The notes below the pieces were generated by a model. The model saw nothing but the letters and a program-made list of their open reading frames with translations, ran no database searches and had not been told where the DNA came from. A stretch of 64,000 bases of DNA from positions 2,418,001-2,482,000 of the forward strand of contig OZ004592.1 of NCBI GenBank assembly GCA_963924555.1. Direction: 5' to 3'. The translations under genes were made by a program, and so were the position numbers. Positions 46,201 to 56,261 of this stretch are shown in pieces; within the stretch, counting starts at the first letter, position 1; each line of letters starts with the position of its first letter. This DNA is from Crambe crambe (Eukaryota; Porifera; Demospongiae; Poecilosclerida; Crambeidae).

Positions 46201-49200
46201 TGGCGGGTATCGAGAGGTTTGGACTTCTTATCAAATGGAGAACATTCTATGAGAAAGACAGAAAGATTTTGACAACTATGAAAGGAGTTTCTCCATCCAA
46301 GTACGTATGGTGCTACAGTTCCCCCACCCCCACCCCCTTCCACCCCTCCCCATCATTTGTGGGGAGGAAACACTGGACTAGCACTAACCTGAATCTGTTC
46401 CCTCCAGCATCATTGCCTTCCTATCTCTCTTGATCCTTTCAATCTCAATCAACTGGAGGAAAGCAGCATAACCTTCATCTCCTAGAGATCGCTCTATTGC
46501 CTCGTCCATTATCTGCTTTGCCTGGGCATCCAGTCTGCACAATTAAAGGGGATAATTAGGATGGGGATGGTTTTCCAGATGGGAGGGGGGGGGGGGGTTG
46601 TACTGTATGTACAAAGTTCACCTCTCTAATAAATCTCCATCAGTGTAGTTGATGAATCCTTGCTTCTCCTTCTCCTTCTCATCATTAGCCTCCACTCTTT
46701 CACCATTGCTCATTCCATACTTGTCTCCCCCTCCTCCTCCTCCTCCTCCTCCTCCTCCTCCTCCTCCTCCTTCTTTCTCCCCTTCTCCTAAGTTGCTATT
46801 TGACTGAGCCCCATAGAGTTGATCATAGACACTGGCCATCTCTATTCTCTTCTGCTTCTCTTCACTTTCCACTTTCTCCCTACTGACAGGAGACAGGGGA
46901 CTAGGACTCCTTCTGGATGGGGGGCTCCCACTCATTGGGGAACTGTTAAACAGGGGGCTCTTACTCAGTGGGCTTCTGGATCGTGGGCTCCTATTGTGGG
47001 GGCTTCTAGATAGAGGACTACGACTCCTCTCTGAAGGGGGAATTTCACTGTTACCCAGGGGAGCTTTTCTCAGGGGGCTTTTAGATCGCGGGCTCCTGCT
47101 GTGTGGACTCTTGCTCTGAGGGCTTCTTGACGGAGGACTGGGACTCCTCTTTTCTGGGGGGCTTTCACTGATCGGACTGTTGATTAGGGGGCTTTTACTC
47201 AGGGGACTTTTAGACCGTGGGCTTTTGCTGCGAGGATTTTTCGATAGGGGGTTGAGATTATGCTGTGGTATAAAATAGAGACATAATAAGAGAAGGGTAC
47301 ATATATACAGAGAAAGTGCTACATATGTACATGTGACATGTACTGCATGTACATGTGACATGTACTGCATGTACATGTGACATGTACTGCATGTACATGT
47401 GACATGTACTGCATGTACATGTGACATGTACTGCATGTACATGTGACATGTACTGCATGTACATATACATGCCATACATGTGCATACAGTACACAGCTAG
47501 CTAGCTCAGATCAATCAGAGCCAGAGGCATATGCTACACGCCCTAATACCGAAGGCATGGGTCTATGAATAGTGTCTGCTATATTAATACCTTGAATTCA
47601 AAAATAAAAAAGTCGTATAGTTACCTTCAGAAAAATTATTGTTTGCTCTCTATTCAGGAGGTACCAAACCATTCAATAGACTCTCGTGTAACATACCACA
47701 GGGAAGAAGCAATTTTCTTTCAGTATGGTAGTCTCATCCACTTCAGGAGAGAGAAGCTTCCTCTCATCATCACTCAGGTGTCTCAGTCTAGAGATGGCCA
47801 TCTCCACACTACAATCCGGTGTCTTGTACTTTTCATCATCAGATTCTTCTTCTAGGGAGAGGGGGAGGGACAAGATGCAGTCTGTTACAAACATCCGAGG
47901 GACAACATGCAGGGACGAGGGAGGGACAAGATGCAGTCTGTTACAAACATCCAAGGGACAAAATGCAGGGACGAGGGAGGGACAAGATGCAGTTTGCTAC
48001 AAATATCTGAGGGACATCATGCAGGGACGAGGGAGGAACAAGATGCAGTCTGTTACAAACATCCAAGGGACAAAATGCAGGGACGAGGGAGAAACAAGAT
48101 GCAAGTCTGAACATTATAAACATCTTTCATATCTCAGCGTTAATCTATGATGAATGGTCCTACAGATAACTGGACTCAGCTTCATCAAACCAACATTGTA
48201 GGATAAATGCATAATTATGCTCAGTTCATCACAAAAAATGTTAGAACTTAATAAGTACAAGAGGATATAGTTCAGTGAGGGACATGTGTATCTTATCTCT
48301 ACCTGCTTCAGGTATGCTGGGCATTTTGTCTGCCTCCTCCTCACCCTCAAAGTCCCCATCACCTCCTCCTCCTCCTTCAGCCTTAGCCCTCTCCTCACTT
48401 CCTCCTCCTTCAGCCCTAACCCTCCCTCCTCCATCAGTGTCCTTCTGCTCCACCTCTGGGTCCCGTAAGGACTTTTTTATGACCACAAAAGACTCTTCCA
48501 TATGCATCAGACGTGGATCCAGTAATGGACTGTCAGACGCCTCTTCCTCCTTCCCCTCTCCGATGGCAGCGCTCCCGACCAGCTGCACCTCTTCTAGTAT
48601 CTGTAACCCATCCACACCTCCTATCTTTGTCAGCAGATCCGATATGGGGAAAGAATTCTTCTCATTGGCAATATCAAACGGGGTCTGGTTGGACGTGTTG
48701 AAGCTGTTAATGTTGGCATCAAAGGCTATCAGAGCCACTGCTGAATGCAAGTCGTCATTCTGCAGAAAATGAATATTAAGCTGGCACTATCATCCCAACC
48801 CCCATCACTCACCCCAGGGGGCACAAACACAAACACAGGTCCTTCACCCCTTCCCCCACCCCCATCACTCGCCCCAGGGGGCACGAACAGGCAACTCCCC
48901 CACCCCCACGATTCATTGTATCAACCACCCCAAGAGCCATCAACACAGGTCCCCCGTCCCATCCCCATCACTCATACTAACCACTCCAGGCAGGGGCATA
49001 AATATGGAGATTGAGACATTAGTCTTAGCATGGCAGGTGAGAGATAGTGATACCACTCAAATAAAGTTCTTTCTGCCTACAAGGATATCCCCTCCATTCA
49101 CGAACACGGGAAGTCCTTTCTGCCACAGGCAATTCACAACACAAATATGAAGTCCTTTACTGCCCACAGGCACAGAAGGAAGGTCAATTAATACTTTACA

Positions 49201-51014
49201 AAGAAAGTCCTTTCTACCTACAGGCACAAGAGGGTTCCTCCATTCATGCCAAGTGCTCCACAAAGGGAAAGCCTCATGATTACATAGCCAGTCAATTTTC
49301 ACTCTAGCAGTAGCAACCTTGGTTTACACAACTGCATGAGCCACTCTAGTTAACAAAACCCTTCTCCGCCCAAAGCAGAACAATGTTGTCCCATAAGGAA
49401 TGAGTGGCTTACAGCAAGTTTCCTCACCTTTGCCTTGCAAAGCCAGAGGTCTTAAAACCACAGTTGACGCAAACCTTTTGTTCTACTGAGTCACAGTGTA
49501 CATAGACCTGGGTGATTTCTTTGAGCACAAAAGTGCTTGGTCTAAAGGCTCTAGCTCTGTGGTAAAAGTGAAGAAACTTGCTGTACCAGATCCTTTCATG
49601 TAGCCATGCAGTTATGATACCATCATACCCCCTAAACCAACCTTAGCTAAGACAATACCTCAGGCATGGCATGTATGCTCCATTTATGCCACTACATGGA
49701 GGTTGGCCATCCCATGGTACTACACCATAACTATGATTATGGGCCCCCAGGACCAAAAGATCTTTCTTTCAGATGCTCAGAAAACTCTCAGATGCTCATT
49801 CATTCACCTTGAATGCTGTACATCATCACCTAGTTAACTACATGCAGTAACTATGGTAATCAATCCCACAGTCACATTAAAGACTACTCCTTCTATAGTA
49901 ATGTTGCATCCCACAGTTCACCAGGCAGGGGTTCATAGTCACATGACTATGATTATGCCAGCTGTTTCCTTGATGGTATTCATTCCAGTCCCAAGAAAAA
50001 CAATCCATTAGCATACATATAAATAATATTAAGCCTATTACTGATAAGACAAGACAATCAAATACATGATTTGGTCAAATTTTGATTGGCTGTGTTTATG
50101 GCCTAGCTAGTCTTGCAGCTGATGTCACACACCATGTATGTAGTAATTGTACACACAGCCAGGCTAGCCTTACAACCAGGCCCTAAACTCTAGCTACTAT
50201 AGTAACTACAACTTTACCAATTAACCTTGGGCAGCCATGACCAACCAAAAACTCTATAAACTCACACCATTTAAAGCAGAGAGAGTATAGGTCCCTGTGA
50301 GTTAGTTGTCTTTGGTGTGACAGTGGAGTCTAGAACCAGAATAAGTCCTAGAGTCCTTCTTTCAGAGGTTTGTTTTGTCTTTTTTGTACTCAACCTGCTT
50401 AGCTTGGAATTGGGGGGAGGTTTAATTATCATATCTGGAATGAAATTTGATCTGGAATGGAATGTTTGAATAGCAGTTAGAGACTGCATGGCTAATTCTG
50501 TGCTCTCCAAACCCTGGACCCATGCCCACCACCTATACTAGGAGCAACACACACACCTTGCAAGCTAGGTGTAAAGGTGTATCTCCACTTTTATTCAATT
50601 TATCCACTTCATAGGATGCATTAATGAGGAATATCATGAGGCACTCCAGCTTGTTCTTATCTTTTCGTCTGACATAGGCATGGAGTGGGGTATCACCATT
50701 CTCATCAAGAGCATTGGCATCCACTCCTTTCTGATCCAGGTACTTCAAGACTTTCTGCAAGAGAAACATTCAGTTGACACTCTTCTAGCTTAAATTCTCT
50801 CTTGCTGACTCTAGCTCTTTAGATACTCTTCTGCTTAGATTTTTCTTGCTAACTCTACCTCTTTAGATATAACCAGCTGATACTCTGATTCTCTCTTGTT
50901 CTCTCTAGCTATTAAAGTTACCTCTTTGTTCTTGGCTCTATGTAATTTGGTGGAATCGAACTCCTCCTCCTCCTGAGACCGAATCCTTAAAGGTTTCTTC
51001 GAGGACTTGCTCAT
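43232..51014 (-). CDS. Calcium-independent phospholipase A2 (PLA2G6-like) with ankyrin repeats and SP/RS-like domain
   Basis: Fourteen minus-strand exons: 51014-50922, 50754-50557, 48759-48303, 47851-47697, 47262-46622, 46534-46389, 46246-45846, 45772-45649, 45526-45358, 45158-45073, 44658-44496, 44133-43962, 43763-43618 and 43328-43232. Phases agree throughout and give 1015 aa, or 1030 if the upstream ATG at 51059 is used. Ankyrin repeats lie near residues 32-125. An acidic Gly/Glu-rich linker follows, then an SP-dipeptide-rich region (about 302-430) and a poly-Gly run. The patatin domain is complete: LCLDGGGVKG oxyanion loop (about 690), GTSTGG serine elbow (about 723), and FIDGGVVANNP with the catalytic Asp (about 848). 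It should hydrolyse phospholipid acyl chains in the cytosol or at membranes. Fewer ankyrin repeats than vertebrate PLA2G6; the SP domain is not a usual part of the family. Confidence 0.92.
46729..46772. repeat. In-frame poly-Gly trinucleotide repeat in the iPLA2 gene
   Basis: A CTC/CTT-type triplet run on the plus strand encodes about 14 consecutive Gly on the coding strand. Likely length-polymorphic. Confidence 0.9.
47325..47470. repeat. 22-bp minisatellite in iPLA2 intron 4
   Basis: About six and a half copies of the 22-mer acatgtgacatgtactgcat-gt. The chimeric gene's corresponding intron has the same unit in about four copies (60732-60835), so copy number has changed since the duplication. 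Confidence 0.95.
47870..48110. repeat. Minisatellite in iPLA2 intron 3
   Basis: Units of roughly 55-60 bp built from gggacaagatgcagtctgtt, acaaacatccaagggacaaa and atgcagggacgaggga, about four copies. A shorter version is at 61228-61335 in the chimeric gene. Confidence 0.9.
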
Positions 51015-51059
51015 TTCTGCAATATTATCTTGCTTTGTGGACAAGGAAAGGGACGTCAA

Positions 51060-51808
51060 TCTGCAGGTATAATTATTTGGGCCGGGGCCCGGGGGTGGGA
51101 TTTTAGTGGGGGTTTATAAAGCTGCGCTCAGCACCCGGTACCCACTAGTGCATGCAGCTGTTAGGCGTAGGAAAAAGTGTGCCATCTAGGGGGGTCCGAG
51201 GGCATGCTCCCCCGGGTCTCTTAGTTAGATTGCATCTGGAGGCTGCATCACCAATATACATTGGTTTGTGCATGTGATGATGAATTTTTGGGGGATGTTG
51301 GGAAGTTTTGTGTAGAAGCACGGATCATAAACCGGTTTATGATCCATGGTAGAAGTTTCTACCCTGATTGATAATTAGCTAGTATTATTGTAAATATCTA
51401 GAATTTACAGAAACAATTAAATTGTTTTGCAATTTCATTTAGGTTCAATTCATCTGTCCTTCTGATAAAATGCTTATTAATCATGTATTCTTGGGAAGTT
51501 AACAAGTTATTACACTTCATGTCTGGAAGTATAAGTTAGGGGGGCTGTAGCCCCTGGTTCCTACGCCTATGATCTAGGTTTGGCCATGCCACTCCTTTTA
51601 CAAAAGGGGGGGGGGGGGGGCAATATTGATTATTGATCACAGCAATGATTTTAACATGAATTGACCAGTTTGATCACACCAATATCCATGTAACGTTAAT
51701 TCAGTTTGATCACACTATTATGAGTATCAATGCAACACAACTCAATATTAATAATTCAGTTTGATCACACCAATGAATATCAATGTAGCTACACACAACC
51801 CAGTTTGA
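51060..51808. other. Intergenic containing a TIR element, no gene seen
   Basis: 51162-51569 is bounded by ttaggcgtaggaa and ttcctacgcctat (12-13 bp inverted ends), with G/C-rich inner ends (cccccgggtctc and gctgtagcccctgg). It is probably a non-autonomous transposon of about 408 bp. A G run lies at 51606-51620. Direct repeats of cagtttgatcacac follow near 51665-51770. Confidence 0.6.
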
Positions 51809-54800
51809 TTACACAACAGTATCCAAGAGAGTATTCTCAGTTACTCCTGGAGCTTCACTTTTCCCAGCCGTACTAGTGTGGGCGTTTTGTGATGGCTGGT
51901 TTGAAGAAGAGGTCGATCTATTAGTGTGTGTTGTACGCGACGTGGCACCATAATCTGCTGAAGATGGAGAATTATGCGTTTCCTGCAAACTTCTGGTTTC
52001 ATCTACATCCTCAACCACCACTGAATGCTTATCCCTCCGTGCTGTATTTGTCGACAGTCGTTTCTGATAACTCCCACAAATGTTGCGGTATCTCTCGGCT
52101 TCATCAGCATACTCCAAGAACTGCTCGTCATCTTGATTTGCTGACGGTGGTCCTGTTTTCTTAAACCAGTCAAGTTTACTACATTTTCTCCATATAAGGA
52201 AAGAAACGTACACAATCATATAGATAAGAGGTAAGAATATGAGTATGTACTGAATGGCGAATGCCACAGCTGAAATCGTGCTTCCAATGACAGTCAAGTA
52301 GTAATTGTACATGGAAAGTGACGATATAGCAGTGAGATTGGCAAATATGCAAGTATCAACAATGTTGAAGAGATGGTTCTTGTATGGACGAAAAATGACA
52401 AAGGTGAGTAGCGTTGCGATGCATATCAATTGCTGCAGGACATGTTGGAGAAACCAATTCCCTGTGAAAGCAAAATTCAGAAACAGCATAAGTCGCAGCA
52501 AGAAGTAGAAGCCAGCAAACCAACGACAATCTATCTTGTTATCACTGTCAGGACCTCCAGTCCCGTCCTTGTAACATCCGTGAAAAGCGACCAAGAATTG
52601 ATCCAAAATCGGTCCTGGGTTGCAGCAGGCCGGAAGCTTAAGATCCTTACTGGTAATCTTTTTATATGCCTGCTTCATCAGGTGAATGACGGACGGACCT
52701 ATAAGTATTAGAGGTGGCAATGCTACGAATGTTGCCAGCACTATCACTGAAACGATTATATATGGAATGTGGTCATGTCCGAGATATGTAATGGTGCCAT
52801 CATAGTACAGCACATATGAGACCACTTTCCCCATATCATTGCTGAGTGGTGTCGATGTGAGTAAGATAAACGATACAAGTGTGAATTTTGTGTAAGAAAG
52901 AAGAATAAAAGTAGCCAGGGCGTCAATGATTGAGCGCTGAAAATTCCCAATTTGACGGGTTCTTGCGAAGCATTTATGCACAGGTCTGCACACGAATACG
53001 ATCGGTACAAATCCTCTTCCGTATGCCCACACTAGCAAGGACGAGAAGATCACCAGCAGAAGAGGAAAAAAAGCAGTGACATAACCAGTTGACTGCAACT
53101 GCAGAGTACTTATTTCTGAGCTGAGACAAAACTTTGGCAGTAACGGGTGGAAAAAATTTTGGTTCCAGATATCGTAAGGAACGGTATAAACGGCTTTTAG
53201 TACATATGAGGTATATGAGGAATTCGGTATGTTGTTCAGCTGAATGCTGCCATCACCATCCACTTCAAACACTGTAGTCAGCACTTGAGCAAAGAAAACA
53301 AATGCATTAGCTGGACCGGAGGAAACGCTGACATTGAAAAACAAAACCACGAGAAAGAAGATGAGAATCGGAAGGAATTCTGTCAGCAGATAAAAGACCC
53401 AGTTATACTTTGCTTCAGATGGTGAGCATTTATGACACTCAAAGGTAAAGCCATTCACCACAGGTCCATAGCCTTGTAAACACTGTCCACAGAGGACTCC
53501 AGTGCGATTGATGGACTCGCATTGCACACTCATGTGTCGTGAAACATTCTGAGGCAGTGCCAAGGTTCGATTATTTGTGAAGAGTGAGCAGTAGGGACAC
53601 TGTCCCACAACAAAGTCACCGCTTGTACCATTTTGTATACCGATCCACGACCCTCGCTGAAGCTCAGAATAAAATAAAACAGAATGGCACAGTATCAGTC
53701 CACCATAATCACCTCTGCACACACAGCGGGAATCCGATTCACCAGCTGAATCATTGAAAATCATCCCTGGAGGACAACGCAGCATATCGACTGTGATTTG
53801 TGTTGAAATGACACGAGGATCTATTGTCTGGAGCTTGATATTAGCTGATCTTCCTGGAGTTCCATGGATATCTATGAAATTGTCAGCAATGTAAAGGGAA
53901 GAGCTATCAATGTGGATAATCCGCTTGTTTGTTTCATTAATGACTTTAGCCGTGAACACAGTTTCATTGGTGACATCATTTCCACGGTCATCTTTGGTAC
54001 AAAATGGGAGGTGTGTCTTATGACCTGGTATGACACTCATGCGAACACTGATGGTGGCATTATCCATGGTATCATTTGACGAGCTTTCTCTGAGTTTGAA
54101 AATAGCTGGTGACGTGGCAATCTCATCAGAACAGTTACCAGAATAGATCCATCGCTTGGGGAAGGAATCATTTCTATTCCAGCAGAATACATCCTGTGCA
54201 CCATGTTCAGTTGAACCATACGCACCTCCCCAATAACACATGAGCAAAGAGGTGGCATATATGGAGTTCTTTTTGGAATTTGCTGTGTTGTTTATGAGAT
54301 TGAACGTCACATTCCAGTCGAATGGAGTCACTTCGATATCGAAATAGCGGATGAAACAATTTCGAGAGGATATCAAGTCATGGCCCCCTATATAATACCC
54401 GAAGATTGCTCCTCCTTTGAGTTCAGCCTCGTTTTCCACAAAATTAAGCACTGTGCCTTGTGAAACCTCAATGAAAGAACCACCCATTAAGGCTACGGCT
54501 CCTCCATTACGTCCAGAGTTATCCTTAAAATCAGCCACACAATTGGAACGGAACTGAATCCTTGATCCAATACATGCCAAAGCAGTTTGGTTGTTACTTT
54601 CAAATTTCACAAAACCAAAGAAACTGATGGGAATGAAGTCACTATAAAAAGCACCGATTCCCTCAGCAGACCCCAACACTGATGTATACCGTGCAGTATT
54701 CTCACTGAATGTGCAGTTTGTGAAACTCGGTTCGGCAATGGCACCGTATGGAACAGGATGCCACATGGACATGTCTACACCAGATCCAACTCTGGCCACA

Positions 54801-56074
54801 TTGTGGGTCCATTTGCACTCGTAAAACTCGACTGTGTTAGTTGCAGTCGACTCAGTTGGCTCCTTGGCGGTGTAAAATGATAACCCTCCACCGTAGTAGG
54901 CAAGGTTCTTATTGAAAGTGACATCTCTGAAAATGAAAACGTTGTGTGATGCATGGGTGTTCTCAAAGAAGATGTGGCCTATTCGAACACCTCCTCCTCC
55001 TGTTCCCTGGTTCTCTGATGTGCTATGGTAACAGCTATTGTTTTCAATAACTGATGACTCCATGATAAAAGTGTTATTATGACTCATGTCTTGGTGTTCC
55101 ACAAATAGCCCTGCTCCCCAAAGAGCAGTGTTGTTAGCAAAAGTGCTATTGCGGACACTAATAATGTTGTTACCTGAGTTTCCCTTGAAAAAAATAGACA
55201 TGCCAGCTCCTCGACCAAATGCAAGATGCGTCTCGAGATGAGGAAGGATAAACGTATACTCAGTATCATCCAAAATGGTGGCATCATTTGCAAGGAAGCT
55301 GCAAAACTCAATGGTGAAGTTGCTATTGGAAACATAGTGCAGAGGTACATTGGAAGAACAGTTCTCTATAGCCTCATCCGATAGAATTGGCACACAATAG
55401 GGAAATTCAATGTACAGTCCACCACCCCCCGAGTATCCCAAACCAGCTGGGGAGTTTAGCGAAAAGGTCGAGTTGGCCACTCTGTTGGTTCCGACAGTAG
55501 CATACATGACCACTCCAGTCCCAGTACTGTTTGTGACAGAAATGGACTCAAGTGTGACATCTGAGCTGTAGAGAAAGTAGAGTGCCACATAGAACTTCTC
55601 AAATGGAGAACTCGAAGAGTTCCGACTGGTGCTGTAGTGGTAAGCACCACACCCTGTCAACTCTATCCTGCTGATGGTGACATTGGTGACATAAATGAAA
55701 GTGAGACCTACTCCTTCTTCACACTCAACACGCACAGGGAAAGCCTCTTCTTCATAATTTCCAGGAAGAGCAGCCACAGATAGGTCAGTCATCCACATGT
55801 ACAGATATTCCATACTATTTCCTCTGCCCCCGAGGGCATATGAACCGGCAGTCACCCAGACTGTGGTATGGTTGAAGTGCTGCATTCCCTCCAGTGCCAA
55901 GCCCAGGGAGGAACAAGGCTCCTCTTTTCCTCCGTGCCAGCAGCTCGAGTCGTTCTTGCCGCTGTCTTCATCAACGTATATGACCATAGGTGCAGCTTGG
56001 TCGTAGATGCCTTTTTGGCATACCGATAGCGTTAATTGTAATACCAAAAGCAGAGCATAAACTAACATTGACAT
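51809..56074 (-). CDS. Large beta-helix / multi-pass membrane protein, single exon
   Basis: One uninterrupted frame of 1421 aa. Residues 1-19 are a signal peptide. Residues about 30-765 contain many N-linked sequons and short repeated motifs of the GGGLYIEF, FANNTALWGAGLFVE and GGAVALMGGS type, spaced along the chain. These are typical of right-handed parallel beta-helix or Pmp-like repeats. A Cys-rich segment (about 765-890; CVCRGDYGG, VLCGQCLQGYGP, CHKCS) precedes about nine hydrophobic helices (about 890-1300). These include NWVFYLLTEFLPILIFFLVV and an FRPYKNHLFNIVDT loop. The 120-residue tail is Ser/Thr-rich. It looks like a cell-surface receptor or adhesion protein with a membrane core I cannot place in a named channel or receptor family. 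A perfect NRF-1-type decamer lies 85 bp upstream. Intronless form contrasts with its neighbours. Confidence 0.8.
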   Translation of the reverse strand: MSMLVYALLLVLQLTLSVCQKGIYDQAAPMVIYVDEDSGKNDSSCWHGGKEEPCSSLGLALEGMQHFNHTTVWVTAGSYALGGRGNSMEYLYMWMTDLSVAALPGNYEEEAFPVRVECEEGVGLTFIYVTNVTISRIELTGCGAYHYSTSRNSSSSPFEKFYVALYFLYSSDVTLESISVTNSTGTGVVMYATVGTNRVANSTFSLNSPAGLGYSGGGGLYIEFPYCVPILSDEAIENCSSNVPLHYVSNSNFTIEFCSFLANDATILDDTEYTFILPHLETHLAFGRGAGMSIFFKGNSGNNIISVRNSTFANNTALWGAGLFVEHQDMSHNNTFIMESSVIENNSCYHSTSENQGTGGGGVRIGHIFFENTHASHNVFIFRDVTFNKNLAYYGGGLSFYTAKEPTESTATNTVEFYECKWTHNVARVGSGVDMSMWHPVPYGAIAEPSFTNCTFSENTARYTSVLGSAEGIGAFYSDFIPISFFGFVKFESNNQTALACIGSRIQFRSNCVADFKDNSGRNGGAVALMGGSFIEVSQGTVLNFVENEAELKGGAIFGYYIGGHDLISSRNCFIRYFDIEVTPFDWNVTFNLINNTANSKKNSIYATSLLMCYWGGAYGSTEHGAQDVFCWNRNDSFPKRWIYSGNCSDEIATSPAIFKLRESSSNDTMDNATISVRMSVIPGHKTHLPFCTKDDRGNDVTNETVFTAKVINETNKRIIHIDSSSLYIADNFIDIHGTPGRSANIKLQTIDPRVISTQITVDMLRCPPGMIFNDSAGESDSRCVCRGDYGGLILCHSVLFYSELQRGSWIGIQNGTSGDFVVGQCPYCSLFTNNRTLALPQNVSRHMSVQCESINRTGVLCGQCLQGYGPVVNGFTFECHKCSPSEAKYNWVFYLLTEFLPILIFFLVVLFFNVSVSSGPANAFVFFAQVLTTVFEVDGDGSIQLNNIPNSSYTSYVLKAVYTVPYDIWNQNFFHPLLPKFCLSSEISTLQLQSTGYVTAFFPLLLVIFSSLLVWAYGRGFVPIVFVCRPVHKCFARTRQIGNFQRSIIDALATFILLSYTKFTLVSFILLTSTPLSNDMGKVVSYVLYYDGTITYLGHDHIPYIIVSVIVLATFVALPPLILIGPSVIHLMKQAYKKITSKDLKLPACCNPGPILDQFLVAFHGCYKDGTGGPDSDNKIDCRWFAGFYFLLRLMLFLNFAFTGNWFLQHVLQQLICIATLLTFVIFRPYKNHLFNIVDTCIFANLTAISSLSMYNYYLTVIGSTISAVAFAIQYILIFLPLIYMIVYVSFLIWRKCSKLDWFKKTGPPSANQDDEQFLEYADEAERYRNICGSYQKRLSTNTARRDKHSVVVEDVDETRSLQETHNSPSSADYGATSRTTHTNRSTSSSNQPSQNAHTSTAGKSEAPGVTENTLLDTVV

Positions 56075-56156
56075 AGTGGCCCAGTTCTAACTTAAATTTA
56101 GGCTTGCCTAGAGATCCACCCCAAATCCCAAATACAGTTCTCGCATTTTATTATGT

Positions 56157-56170
56157 GCGCGCATGCGCAC
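56157..56170. promoter_or_regulatory. NRF-1-type motif upstream of the beta-helix membrane gene
   Basis: CGCGCATGCGCA at 56158-56169 matches YGCGCAYGCGCR exactly and is followed by an acgtacgtacgt run. It lies 84 bp before the start codon of the minus-strand gene. Confidence 0.55.
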
Positions 56171-56261
56171 GTACGTACGTGGGTGTTAAGTGTGCAGCTC
56201 CACCCCCGAATATCCTGGGGGGAAAAAGTAAATGATCAAAGATATTGGAGACTTGTGATAA

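Noticed and set aside
47328-47470. Regularly spaced 22-bp repeats that could look like a CRISPR array
   Set aside because: Units are contiguous without unique spacers, in a eukaryotic intron; a minisatellite.
47725-48150. 141-aa plus-strand frame with repeated RDKMQSVTNI
   Set aside because: Translation of the intron 3 minisatellite antisense to the iPLA2 gene.
48275-48772. 165-aa plus-strand Ser/Pro-rich frame
   Set aside because: Antisense shadow of the Glu/Gly-rich iPLA2 exon 3.
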